Assembly: GCA_050948905.1 (NCBI GenBank)
Contig: JBMNES010000001.1
Coordinates: forward strand, 558,001-622,000
DNA: 64,000 bases
Reading direction: 5' to 3'
Source of the DNA: DTKD01 sp050948905
Lineage (GTDB): Bacteria > Armatimonadota > UBA5829
Notes under the pieces: generated by a model
The model's input: the letters and a program-made list of their open reading frames with translations, nothing else
The model's database searches: none
Told to the model about the DNA's origin: nothing
Made by a program: the position numbers and the translations under genes
Shown here: piece by piece, positions 51,181-59,457 of the stretch
Position numbering within the stretch: the first letter of the stretch is position 1
How the letters are laid out: the number at the start of each line of letters is the position of its first letter

Positions 51181-52447
51181 CGCCACTGACGACCTTTCCG
51201 TTGACTATGGCAGCCACTACCTTGCCGGTCAACTCGGCTCCATCAAACGGCGTGTTTCGACCCATCGACTTAAACTTATCGGCTCGCACGGTGATAGTCG
51301 CATCCGGGTCGAAGACTGTCACATCCCCGACTGCGCCCTCGGCCAATGTGCCAGCGTCCAGCCCGAGAATCTTCGCAGGGCCGACAGTCATCTTCGAAAC
51401 CGCGTCGCTAAGCGTCAGCACCCCCGGCTTGACCAGGTTTGTTATAACAAGCGGCAGAGCCGTCTCCAAACCGACCATCCCGAACGCGGCATATTGCATC
51501 TCTACCTGCTTATCCTCCAGCGAATGCGGGGCGTGGTCGGTGGCTATGGCGTCGATCGTGCCGTCCGCAAGCGCCTCTTTTATAGCCTCCACATCCGCAT
51601 CGGTTCTCAGCGGCGGATTTATTTTTGCATTGGTGTCGTAAGTGTTCAATGCGTCATCTGTCAATGAGAAATACTGCGGACAAGTCTCGCAGGTTACTGG
51701 TATGCCCCGGCTCTTTGCCCATCGCACTGCGCCTACGGACTCAAGCGCGCTGATATGCTGAACGTGCAGCGGGCAGCCCGTCAGCTCCGATAACAATATG
51801 TTCCGCAGAACCATTATGGTCTCGGCTTGTCTCGGCCACGGTCGCAAGCCTAAAATGGTCGAGTTGACCCCTTCGTTCATAACCGAATCCAGCGTAAGGG
51901 AAGTGTCCTCGCAGTGCGCCAGAACCGGCACGTTGAACATCAACGAATATTCCATCACCCGCCGCATCAAATCGGCGTTTTGCACTGGAAAGGCATCGTC
52001 CGATATGGCGACTGCACCAGCTTCGACCATATCCCCAATCTCGGCCATCTCCGCGCCGTCGTTGCCTTTCGTGGCAGCGCCAGTCGTGAGGACGTTCACA
52101 CAAGCCGATTTGCCCTCGGTGAGCACATACTCCACCACGGCGCGATTGTCGATGGCTGGCTTGGTGTTAGGCATACCTAATATGGTAGTGAACCCGCCTG
52201 CCGCAGCAGCCATAGCAGCGGTGGCGATGGTCTCTTTGTGCTCGTAACCCGGCTCGCGGAGGTGGACGTGCATATCGACCAGGCCCGGAGTTACCACCAA
52301 ACCGGTACAGTCGATAGTCTGTCCCTCGCCATTAGAAGGTGTCGGAGAACTCGGCGCTATCCGCCCGTCCACGATAAGCACATCGCCGACTTCATCTACT
52401 CCCCGCAGCGGATCAATTATCCTACCGCCTTTAAGCAGAAGCCACAT
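51173..52447 (-). CDS. pyrC: Dihydroorotase, class I
   Basis: A 424-residue amidohydrolase that closes carbamoyl aspartate to dihydroorotate. The zinc motif is VDMHVHLREPGYEHKETI, with HCED and HVQHIS further ligand segments and the catalytic aspartate in IATDHAPHS. The length and motifs fit the Bacillus-type (class I) enzyme. The ATG at 52447 overlaps the end of pyrB by 17 bases; a GGAGG lies 11 bases upstream, and the in-frame GTG at 52459 falls within that site. Confidence 0.95.
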   Translation of the reverse strand: MWLLLKGGRIIDPLRGVDEVGDVLIVDGRIAPSSPTPSNGEGQTIDCTGLVVTPGLVDMHVHLREPGYEHKETIATAAMAAAAGGFTTILGMPNTKPAIDNRAVVEYVLTEGKSACVNVLTTGAATKGNDGAEMAEIGDMVEAGAVAISDDAFPVQNADLMRRVMEYSLMFNVPVLAHCEDTSLTLDSVMNEGVNSTILGLRPWPRQAETIMVLRNILLSELTGCPLHVQHISALESVGAVRWAKSRGIPVTCETCPQYFSLTDDALNTYDTNAKINPPLRTDADVEAIKEALADGTIDAIATDHAPHSLEDKQVEMQYAAFGMVGLETALPLVITNLVKPGVLTLSDAVSKMTVGPAKILGLDAGTLAEGAVGDVTVFDPDATITVRADKFKSMGRNTPFDGAELTGKVVAAIVNGKVVSGDE

Positions 52448-53372
52448 TAGACAACGCACCTCCTAACAACAAATAAAGCAACGCCATTCGTACAGCGACC
52501 CCATTCGTAACCTGATCCGTTATGACCGCGAACTCTCCGTCGGCCACGTCCGGGGTGATTTCGATGCCGCGGTTCATCGGCCCTGGGTGCATAATCAGAA
52601 CGTCATCGGCGCATTTTCGCAACCGCTGTTTGTTTATGCCGAAAAACCTGGAATACTCTCTCACACTTGGGAAGAAACCGCGATCCATTCTTTCGAGCTG
52701 GATGCGCAGAATATTGACCACATCAGCACCGTCAAGCGCCTCGTCGAGGTCGGTGAACTTCTGGACCGGCAGTTTGTCTATCTCCGCAGGCAGCAGAGTG
52801 CTCGGTCCACAGACCCTCACCTGCGCGCCCATATGGCTCAATCCCCAGATATTAGATCGAGCGACCCGGCTGTGCATAATATCGCCCACAATCACGACCT
52901 TCAGGTCTTCGATTCGCTTCTTGTTATCCAAAATAGTCAACATATCCAGCAGGCCCTGTGTAGGGTGTTCGTGCGTACCGTCGCCGGCGTTGACCACGCA
53001 CGAGCGCACTGTTCTGGCTGCAAAATGGGGCGAGCCGCTGGCTCCGTGGCGAATCACGAAGAGGTCTATGCCCATCGCCTCTAACGTCAGCAAAGTGTCT
53101 TTAAACGACTCCCCCTTGTTAACAGCCGACCCCGCGACTGAGATGGAAGTGGTATCTGCGCTCATTATCTTCGCCGCCAGCTCGAAGCTGGTGCGTGTTC
53201 TGGTGCTATTTTCATAAAACAGGGTGCAGATGGACTTGCCGCGCAGGATAGGCACTTTTTTGACCGGCCTGGATAGTATCTCCTTGTGTGAAATAGCTGT
53301 ATCCAGAATCAGCCTGATCTCCTCGGCAGTCATATCCTGCAAACCCAATACGTCTTTTCTCTGAAGCTGCAT
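52431..53372 (-). CDS. pyrB: Aspartate carbamoyltransferase catalytic subunit
   Basis: A 313-residue transcarbamoylase. The carbamoyl-phosphate motif FYENSTRTRTSFELAAK and the HPTQGLLDMLTI segment are intact, followed by VGDIMHSRVARSN and HPGPMNRG. It joins carbamoyl phosphate and aspartate. No pyrI regulatory gene is present, in line with control at the transcript level by PyrR. GAGGA precedes the ATG. Confidence 0.96.
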   Translation of the reverse strand: MQLQRKDVLGLQDMTAEEIRLILDTAISHKEILSRPVKKVPILRGKSICTLFYENSTRTRTSFELAAKIMSADTTSISVAGSAVNKGESFKDTLLTLEAMGIDLFVIRHGASGSPHFAARTVRSCVVNAGDGTHEHPTQGLLDMLTILDNKKRIEDLKVVIVGDIMHSRVARSNIWGLSHMGAQVRVCGPSTLLPAEIDKLPVQKFTDLDEALDGADVVNILRIQLERMDRGFFPSVREYSRFFGINKQRLRKCADDVLIMHPGPMNRGIEITPDVADGEFAVITDQVTNGVAVRMALLYLLLGGALSNVASA

Positions 53373-53405
53373 CTATCTGTATCCTCGGGTTTCAACCGTT
53401 CTGAG

Positions 53406-53939
53406 CTACTGCGATATCATCACCGCGTCTTTTTCGTTAGTTTCGAGCCAATGGACTTTGACATTCTCACGGCGTGCAGTTGGGAGATTTTTGCCGACAT
53501 AATCAGCCCGCACCGGCAGTTCGCGGTGGCCCCTGTCGACAAGCACCGCAAGTTGAATAACAGCAGGTCTTCCAAGGTCCATAATCGCGTCAAGAGCGGC
53601 CCGGGTGGTGCGACCGGTGTAGAGCACCTCGTCGACCAAAATGACGTTTTTGTTGGTTACGTCGAATGGGATATCGCTGGCTGATATGGTTCGGGCGGTG
53701 CGAGTGGCGAAATCGTCTCTGTATAAGGCCACGTTGAGACTGCCTATGGTCATCTCCAGACCCTCGATCTCGCCGATCAATTTCGCGAGCCTCCGCGCCA
53801 TCGGCACACCCCGGCTCTGGATTCCAATAATGACCAGGTTTTCCGCGCCCTTGTTGCGCTCAACGACCTCATGAGCGATCCTTTTCAGAGCCCGCCTGAT
53901 CTCATTTTCATCCATCACTTCTTTTACGTTGTCTGCCAT
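53406..53939 (-). CDS. pyrR: Pyrimidine operon attenuation protein / uracil phosphoribosyltransferase
   Basis: A 177-residue PyrR. The PRPP-binding motif is VILVDEVLYTGRTTRAALDA; IGIQSRGVPMARRLAKLI and VKVHWLETNEKD are family-typical. With bound UMP it binds the leader RNA of the pyr operon and promotes termination. The matching binding loop and terminator stand directly upstream. First gene of the operon pyrR-pyrB-pyrC-pyrE-carA-carB. Confidence 0.96.
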   Translation of the reverse strand: MADNVKEVMDENEIRRALKRIAHEVVERNKGAENLVIIGIQSRGVPMARRLAKLIGEIEGLEMTIGSLNVALYRDDFATRTARTISASDIPFDVTNKNVILVDEVLYTGRTTRAALDAIMDLGRPAVIQLAVLVDRGHRELPVRADYVGKNLPTARRENVKVHWLETNEKDAVMISQ

Positions 53940-53992
53940 GTCCCCTCCGCAACGAGCGAGATTTATCCCTCAGACATCATTATCCGAGCCAC

Positions 53993-54092
53993 AAAAAGGC
54001 CTTCCTGCCGCGAGTTGGCAAGAAGGCCCGAAGTTGCATTTATATATGCGCCCATCTTAACTTAAACCTTGCCAGCCTCGCGGGGCTGAATT
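53993..54092 (-). promoter_or_regulatory. PyrR-dependent transcription attenuator in the pyr leader
   Basis: On the minus strand the PyrR-binding loop AGCCCCGCGAGGCT (54087-54074) agrees with the Bacillus consensus ARUCCNGNGAGGYU at 13 of 14 positions and is held by a CAGCC/GGCTG stem. It is followed by GGCAAGG, which can pair with CTTGCC of the terminator's first arm to form the antiterminator. The terminator itself is GGCCTTCTTGCC / GGCAGGAAGGCC (54028-54017 with 54009-53998), loop of seven, then TTTTT (53997-53993). Confidence 0.9.
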
Positions 54093-54116
54093 AAAGGTGA
54101 CTTCCAGATTTCAGTA

Positions 54117-54145
54117 ATTATAAGCCCTGTTTATAGCTCTGTCAA
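54117..54145 (-). promoter_or_regulatory. pyr operon promoter
   Basis: Consensus sigma-70 promoter on the minus strand: -35 TTGACA (54145-54140), 17-base spacer, -10 TATAAT (54122-54117). The -35 box overlaps the stop codon of the upstream nrfA gene. Confidence 0.9.
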
Positions 54146-55359
54146 CGACTTTTTTTGGCCAATGTGGCGGCCAATTGCGCCTGCCTGGCCCTGTCTATCG
54201 AAGTCGCCAGCACACGGGCGGATTCCTGCGGGCTGTGGAACCCCATCCCGTTCTCTGATGAGACGAAATCCCACCGCAACTGAGCAGAGCGATAGAGCTG
54301 ATGCGCCTTTGCAAGGTCGGCGTCACTTGCACCGGACTGCTTCGCATCTTTAATCGCGTCAATTGCGTCGATCAACGCCGCCTCGGTGTCCTTTAATAAT
54401 CCAGCCGTGCGATCCTGTATCAACGCCACTCGCTCACGCAGCACAGCCGTGCTTCTCTGGTGGCACTTCTTGCACGCTTTCATGTCAGCCAAAAGCGGGC
54501 TGCGAATCCAGTGATCCGTATAGGTCGAGTCGCCGTTTTTTGCCGTCGGCATATGACAATCAGCGCACGATACCCCGGATTTTGCGTGTATTCCGGTGCT
54601 CCACGTCTCAAGGTCGGGGTGCTGAATTTTGATGACTGGCCCGCCGGTTTCGGCGTGTACCCAGTCGGAGAATCCGATTTCATCGTAGTATTTGTCGATA
54701 TCATCGACCGTCAGCCCGTTTTTCCACGGGAAAGTAAGCAGCTTGTTTTCGCCCTTGAAGTAGTATTCGCTGTGGCACTGGCCGCATACGTAGCTGCGCA
54801 TCTGGTTCTCGCTGGCCTGTGTGACATCAATGCCCCTCTGGGCCATTCCATCGATAAACGCCTTTCGAGTTATGCGCAGTTCCATAGTCTCCGGGTCATG
54901 GCAATCGACACAGGTGAGGCCGTGATGCAGCTTGCTTGAGAGTTCCTTGAGTGGGGTCTTATTGAAATTCTCCCACCCCATCTGCTGAATAAGCTCAGGG
55001 GCCTCCGCCGCGTGACAGTTAGCACAAGCACCCGGCTGAGCAGCAACCTGAACGCGCTTGGATGCCTGCTGGTCTATTAAAGTATAATAATGCCCTCGAT
55101 CTTCGTTGTATTCCACCGAAAAAGCATATCCGGCGTACAATCGCTTGAGGTTCGGGTTTCTCTGCAATTTGTCATACGGTTTGGAGCCGCCATACGGGGT
55201 CGATTGAGTATCGTCGGCAGTCTTTTTAAAGGACGCGTATTGGTCGGGATAGTCCTTTCCGACCACCGCCGGATCCAACGATGCCGCGAAAACAACCGCA
55301 GCGATAATCAACAGCAACACAACACCCGCGAGCCATTTTGAAACGCGCATTCGGGACAT
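54142..55359 (-). CDS. nrfA: Ammonia-forming cytochrome c nitrite reductase, CxxCH variant
   Basis: A 405-residue pentahaem cytochrome with an N-terminal membrane anchor (WLAGVVLLLIIAAVVFAAS). Haem motifs: CANCH 112-116, CVDCH 150-154, CGQCH 192-196, CADCH 265-269, CKKCH 296-300. NrfA-specific segments are intact: EYNEDRGHYYTLID, the active-site tyrosine next to haem 3 (CHSEYYF), and HPDLETWSTGIHAKSGVSC. The catalytic haem normally has CxxCK; here it is CxxCH, as in a known subset of NrfA proteins. It reduces nitrite to ammonium. No nrfH partner lies next to it. The ATG at 55359 follows GGAGG at seven bases. Confidence 0.9.
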   Translation of the reverse strand: MSRMRVSKWLAGVVLLLIIAAVVFAASLDPAVVGKDYPDQYASFKKTADDTQSTPYGGSKPYDKLQRNPNLKRLYAGYAFSVEYNEDRGHYYTLIDQQASKRVQVAAQPGACANCHAAEAPELIQQMGWENFNKTPLKELSSKLHHGLTCVDCHDPETMELRITRKAFIDGMAQRGIDVTQASENQMRSYVCGQCHSEYYFKGENKLLTFPWKNGLTVDDIDKYYDEIGFSDWVHAETGGPVIKIQHPDLETWSTGIHAKSGVSCADCHMPTAKNGDSTYTDHWIRSPLLADMKACKKCHQRSTAVLRERVALIQDRTAGLLKDTEAALIDAIDAIKDAKQSGASDADLAKAHQLYRSAQLRWDFVSSENGMGFHSPQESARVLATSIDRARQAQLAATLAKKSR

Positions 55360-55460
55360 AATACACCTCCGAAGAATCGGCATAGGAGTCTATTGTAGCA
55401 GAGCTTAAGTGAGGACGGAATAGCGGGCCGCCGTTAAACACAATATTTTAAGGAAAATAT

Positions 55461-55546
55461 TGGCGGAGGCGAGAGGATTCGAACCCCTGGGACTTTCGTC
55501 CAATGGTTTTCAAGACCACCGCCTTAAACCACTCGGCCACGCCTCC
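55461..55546 (-). tRNA. tRNA-Ser (UGA)
   Basis: Cloverleaf with acceptor stem GGAGGCG/CGCCTCC, discriminator G and an encoded CCA. The anticodon loop CTTGAAA gives anticodon UGA, and a long variable arm (GGAC-GAAA-GTCC) is typical of serine tRNAs. The T-loop GGTTCGAATCC is normal. A perfect AT-rich hairpin (CAATATTTT/AAAATATTG, 55441-55462) overlaps the CCA end and may mark the 3' processing or termination site. Confidence 0.96.
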
Positions 55547-55559
55547 GCAGCGATATTTA

Positions 55560-55589
55560 ATTATAGTCCGAGCACCCTGGGTGGGTCAA
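55560..55589 (-). promoter_or_regulatory. tRNA-Ser promoter
   Basis: Minus strand -35 TTGACC (55589-55584), 18-base spacer, -10 TATAAT (55565-55560), 13 bases before the mature tRNA end. Confidence 0.75.
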
Positions 55590-55654
55590 GAAGGCGAGGT
55601 CGTGTGGCATAACGTGTCGGTTCGGTTTCCGACGCTATCGAAAATGCGATCTTC

Positions 55655-55799
55655 GGTGGTATTCGAATGCGCCAAGCAAACTGAATCAACCCGCCCCCTC
55701 CGAGGACAAAACCTTGAGACCAACGATTTTCTGGGGGAACCGCCTGAAGTTCGAAAACAAGGCCGTACCCGCATTTGCCCGCCTTGCTCATCAACCACC
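55655..55799 (-). ncRNA. Candidate structured small RNA, 6S-like architecture
   Basis: On the minus strand three nested helices are visible. GGTGGT (55799-55794) pairs with ACCACC (55660-55655), AATGCG (55775-55770) with CGCATT (55671-55666), and CCCCC (55737-55733) with GGGGG (55698-55694). A large unpaired bubble lies between the second and third helix, and an imperfect apical stem (AAAATC/GGTTTT) follows. A closing stem, wide central bubble and apical stem are the layout of 6S RNA, the RNA polymerase decoy, but I see no conserved primary sequence. A strong promoter lies right at its 5' end. Signal recognition particle RNA, RNase P and tmRNA motifs are absent. The 3' end is not fixed. Confidence 0.45.
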
Positions 55800-55802
55800 T
55801 GA

Positions 55803-55831
55803 GTTATACACTCACTGTCAGGTTTTGTCAA
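55803..55831 (-). promoter_or_regulatory. Promoter of the candidate structured RNA
   Basis: Minus strand -35 TTGACA (55831-55826), 17-base spacer, -10 TATAAC (55808-55803). Transcription should begin at about 55796-55799, that is at the first helix of the RNA. The -35 lies inside the end of the membrane-protein gene. Confidence 0.75.
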
Positions 55832-56312
55832 TGACAGGCGTGGATGTATGGCGCATCCAGCCCACCGCGAACGTCACTATCACGAAGAGGGCTATAAGAG
55901 GGACCGGGGAAGGTCTCACAAGGTCGACTACTACATCCAGTAGTCCTAAAGGGGGTTTGATTTCTCCGGAGCGTATCAGTAACGACGCGATCGCCATTCT
56001 ACCTGCAAGCGCCCCGATAAGCGTTGCGCTGACAGCAGCAATTTCTATGGCAATCCCCGGCCTGCGACCGGAAGCGCGAGCTATTATCTCTCCCAGAACA
56101 GCTCCATATCCCGCAGCAAGAAACAACATAAACAGCCCGAAGAAGTCCACGCCCCATCCTGCCACCACACCGAACAATAACCCCACGAAGGCGGCTGTGA
56201 GCCTTTGTCGAAGCACAGGCACGCAGGCATCGTCTAACTGAGCTTGCCTGCCGTGTTGCTTCGATTCGTGTGCGAGTGAGGAGCAGGTTTGATCAGAATT
56301 GGAGCGCTTCAT
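55818..56312 (-). CDS. Small polytopic membrane protein, unknown function
   Basis: A 164-residue protein. A hydrophilic N-terminus of about 45 residues is followed by about four hydrophobic segments (LTAAFVGLLFGVVAGWGVDF, LFMLFLAAGYGAVLGEIIAR, IAAVSATLIGALAGRMAI, LIALFVIVTFAVGWM). I recognise no family. The start at the ATG 56312 is set by a promoter only seven bases upstream; an in-frame ATG 15 codons earlier would precede the promoter's -10. Confidence 0.65.
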   Translation of the reverse strand: MKRSNSDQTCSSLAHESKQHGRQAQLDDACVPVLRQRLTAAFVGLLFGVVAGWGVDFFGLFMLFLAAGYGAVLGEIIARASGRRPGIAIEIAAVSATLIGALAGRMAIASLLIRSGEIKPPLGLLDVVVDLVRPSPVPLIALFVIVTFAVGWMRHTSTPVIDKT

Positions 56313-56319
56313 TAAATTG

Positions 56320-56348
56320 AGTATACCAACGCAGCCCCACATGGTCAA
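56320..56348 (-). promoter_or_regulatory. Promoter of the small membrane-protein gene, leaderless
   Basis: Minus strand -35 TTGACC (56348-56343), 17-base spacer, -10 TATACT (56325-56320), then seven bases to the ATG at 56312. Confidence 0.72.
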
Positions 56349-56357
56349 GATTTTCAA

Positions 56358-59177
56358 TTAACCGGGGATATTGTCCCACGTATCGGGCAGCAATTCGGAG
56401 AACTCGGCAGTGCTCTCCACTTTGTCCTTTATGAGCACGACGCTGGTTCCGCCGGGGCCAGTGCTGAGTAGTATCCTGTCACTGACCTCCAGCATTATCG
56501 AGTAGCCAAGCCCGAGGGAGGGTTTAGTCGAAAAGCCTCTCAGCAACACAGCCCTCGGAAGAATCAGCGACTCGATGCCACTGCCCTGATCGGCTACAAC
56601 AGCCCAGACTGTGGTATCATCATGGCCCACATACACAGTGCCCTTGACCCCGTGCTTAACCGCGTTCGTAATGGCCTCTCCGATGCCCACCATAAACCCG
56701 TCGAGCCTTTCCCCCGTCAAACCAAACTCCTCAAGCATCTTCTGAGTCTGATGCCTGCCATAGCCCACCCTGGACGTGTCATCTACCTCGACGCTGATAG
56801 ATGAACGCACAATATACGGCTCCACATCGGAGTAATCGCAGACGTCGAGCTTGCCGCCGGTCACGCTGAGAATCGTGTCGCGATAGAATACTTTTTTCTG
56901 CCTGTCGAGTTCAAGTTCGAGGCTGCGACGGCGCTCATCGGCTTGTTTGCGTTCGGTCACATCCCGCACTATAGCCTGTATAAGGTCTTCGCCGTGCAGT
57001 TTGTATGACACCAAACCGATTTCGCAGTCGACCAGAGTGCCGTCTTTCTTTTTGAGTATCCATTCAAAACGCTGGGCAGGCCCCCCTGTTTGCTCTTGAA
57101 TGAGCCTGGCGAGTTCCTCGTGCGAAGATTTGCCGTTAGGTTGAAATTCCGGGCTTATGTCACCAGGGGTTTTGCCAAGTACATCGTATGGCGCATATCC
57201 GAGAATGTGTGTAACCGCTGGATTCATCCCTATAAAACTACCCGTCGCAGCCGAGAGCAGCAGCACCATATCCGGGCTGTATTCGAACAATCTTCTGTAA
57301 CGCTCCTCGCTGTCCTGCAGGGCTTCTGTATATCGCTTGCGCTCGGTAATATCCAGAAGCGAGCCAATCACAGCCGGCCGCCCCAAATAGTCTACCATAG
57401 CTGTATGCACTTCCACGTCTATCGGCGTATTGTCGGCGCGCAGCGCCTTGAAACCATACCTTGCCGTTTTTACTTCACCGCTGAAGCGTTTTCGTAGATT
57501 TTCCGCCACCAAAGCTCGATCTTGAGGAGAGACAAACTGTAGCGGAGAATGATTTAGCATCTCATCCTCGCGCGCGCCGAATATTGCAAGCAGCCTCGGG
57601 TTGACATATACGAAACGATCGTCCTGAACCAGATAGACACCAATCATCGTCTCTTCGACCAGGCTGCGATATTTCGCTTCTGCTTCCTGGAGTGCGCGCT
57701 CGGACTTTAGCCGTTCAGTTATGTCCTCGTAGGTGCCGAGAACACCTACCACCTCTCCATCGGCGTTGTGCAGAGGAACTTTGGTTGTGTCTACCCATAT
57801 CTCCGTGCCGTCCGCCGTCAACTGACTCTCAATTAAATTGAATGCAGGTTTATTTTCGCTTATTACCCGACGATCCCAAGCACGATACGACTCTACTTGT
57901 TTTTTTGTCCACCCAAGATCATAGTCTGTCTTGCCGACTACCTGCTCCGGGCTTTCAATTCCAGCAGCTCGAGCGAAGTTGTCATTGCAGCCGAGATATA
58001 CCAGGTTTGTATCCTTCCAGAACACGTATTGAGGGATATTTGACAGCACTAATTCGAGCATCTCACGAGACTCGGCAACGGACTTGGTTGCGGTGTAACG
58101 GTCTGTGATATTTCTGACAATTGCAATGATCTGATTATCCGGCAGCGGCAGCAGTCTGGCTTCGAAATATTTATCCGCGTTGTCAATTTTGAGCGCGTAT
58201 TCTATAGATACCGGAGTCCCACATTTGGCCACCTGGCTCAATGCCTTCGCAAACTTCTGCCCCACCTCCGGCGGCAGCACCTCCTGCATTGTCTTGCCGA
58301 GAAATTCTTCCGGTGAAGCATAGAGTTCGGAAGGGTCAGAGGCGTGGTATTCCAGGACTATACCGTCAGTATCAAGCCAGAAATAAACATCCGGGAAAGC
58401 ATGAAAGACAGTTTCCAGTTCTGTAAGCGCTTTGCGAAGTTGGTCTTCAGCCTCTTTTCTGCTCGTTATATCAACAGCATTAACCAACAGTGCGGATTGG
58501 GCTTTGTATGGTATCGAAGCGATGCGTAGATCGTAGTAACGGATCTCCCCACTCTTAGTGATTCCGCGGGCAATGAAGTTCAACGATACATCCTCACCGG
58601 ATAATCTGCGTTTTTGGTGATCGACCAGCCAGGCGATGTCGTCCGGGTGAACATAACGCCAAACAGGAGTATTTAACACTTCGTCGGGCTTGTAGCCCAT
58701 AAGCTCACATATTTGCGGGTTGACGTAAACGAGTTGATTGTCCTGGAGTATAAACACCCCCACCGGCGAATGCCCCAGCACCTGTTCAGCCAGATGCTGG
58801 TCGTTGAGGTGCTCGGTGATATCTCTAGCGATCCCTCGCAGGCCGCCAGGGCTACCGTTTACGCCGGGCAAAGGCACACAGCTTAATTCAATGGTCTTAA
58901 TCAGATTATCTTTGGTGTAAAATGTAGTGGCAATGTTCCTTATAGCACGGCCTTCGGTCAAAGCATCACGCATCATCGACTCGCAATGCTCCACCTCATC
59001 TTCGGGAATAAACTCGATAAGTTGCCTGCCGATTATCTCACTGGCGTCGTAGCCCAGAGTTTCGGTGACGACGCCATTGGAATAGGTGACGACACCTTCC
59101 GAATTGATTTCCCATATCCAGTCAGGGACTCGCTCTATTCTATCTTTGAGAATCCGATTTTGCTCTGTTTGTGCCAT
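56358..59177 (-). CDS. Six-PAS sensor protein with RsbW-type ATPase/kinase domain
   Basis: A 939-residue soluble sensor. About six PAS/PAC units run from residue 12 to about 745, each closed by a D-I-T-E/S-R-like PAC end (RGIARDITEH, VNAVDITSRK, VRNITDRYT, GTYEDITERL, GSLLDITERK, VRDVTERK). The C-terminal HATPase domain (about 800-920) has GIGEAITNAVKHGVKG (N box) and VADQGSGIESL (G1 box) and no HisKA helix or phospho-accepting histidine motif. That is the RsbW/SpoIIAB anti-sigma type of serine kinase rather than a two-component histidine kinase. No membrane segment. Its target, perhaps an anti-sigma antagonist, is not encoded next to it. Confidence 0.85.
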   Translation of the reverse strand: MAQTEQNRILKDRIERVPDWIWEINSEGVVTYSNGVVTETLGYDASEIIGRQLIEFIPEDEVEHCESMMRDALTEGRAIRNIATTFYTKDNLIKTIELSCVPLPGVNGSPGGLRGIARDITEHLNDQHLAEQVLGHSPVGVFILQDNQLVYVNPQICELMGYKPDEVLNTPVWRYVHPDDIAWLVDHQKRRLSGEDVSLNFIARGITKSGEIRYYDLRIASIPYKAQSALLVNAVDITSRKEAEDQLRKALTELETVFHAFPDVYFWLDTDGIVLEYHASDPSELYASPEEFLGKTMQEVLPPEVGQKFAKALSQVAKCGTPVSIEYALKIDNADKYFEARLLPLPDNQIIAIVRNITDRYTATKSVAESREMLELVLSNIPQYVFWKDTNLVYLGCNDNFARAAGIESPEQVVGKTDYDLGWTKKQVESYRAWDRRVISENKPAFNLIESQLTADGTEIWVDTTKVPLHNADGEVVGVLGTYEDITERLKSERALQEAEAKYRSLVEETMIGVYLVQDDRFVYVNPRLLAIFGAREDEMLNHSPLQFVSPQDRALVAENLRKRFSGEVKTARYGFKALRADNTPIDVEVHTAMVDYLGRPAVIGSLLDITERKRYTEALQDSEERYRRLFEYSPDMVLLLSAATGSFIGMNPAVTHILGYAPYDVLGKTPGDISPEFQPNGKSSHEELARLIQEQTGGPAQRFEWILKKKDGTLVDCEIGLVSYKLHGEDLIQAIVRDVTERKQADERRRSLELELDRQKKVFYRDTILSVTGGKLDVCDYSDVEPYIVRSSISVEVDDTSRVGYGRHQTQKMLEEFGLTGERLDGFMVGIGEAITNAVKHGVKGTVYVGHDDTTVWAVVADQGSGIESLILPRAVLLRGFSTKPSLGLGYSIMLEVSDRILLSTGPGGTSVVLIKDKVESTAEFSELLPDTWDNIPG

Positions 59178-59457
59178 ATTGTTGTCGCAACTGCCAGTTT
59201 ATGTGTTGCAGGTATTGCTGTCTGCTTCCTGCCTGATTTTATACCCGTTGTTCAAATGTATCAATCTCAGCTTATCAAACTGCACCGCAGTTTGGCTGTT
59301 TGTAGAGGGTCTCAGCACAGAACGATAGAAAAACCCGGTGTGGGTGGGTGAAGCTGCGGGTAACCCGTACATGATAACGCTGGCAGTATTTTAGCTGGCG
59401 CAATCAAAAAACCAGGCCGGCGCATGGGCGAGCGGCAGGATATGGCGAGGTATGCAA
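59178..59457. other. Gene-free divergent region
   Basis: 280 bases between the divergent sensor and PRC-barrel genes. I see no gene, no copy of the dispersed repeats and no convincing promoter pair. A small GGGT/ACCC hairpin near 59360-59370 is the only visible structure. It presumably holds the promoters of both genes. Confidence 0.4.

Noticed and set aside
55640..55800. Signal recognition particle RNA, RNase P RNA or tmRNA in the same interval
   Set aside because: The conserved cores of these RNAs (for example the GGAAG-type SRP apical loop or a tRNA-like end with a tag frame) are not found on either strand.
55503..55831. Short open frames on both strands between tRNA-Ser and the membrane-protein gene
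   Set aside because: None has a ribosome site or a recognisable family, and they overlap the tRNA or the structured RNA and its promoter.
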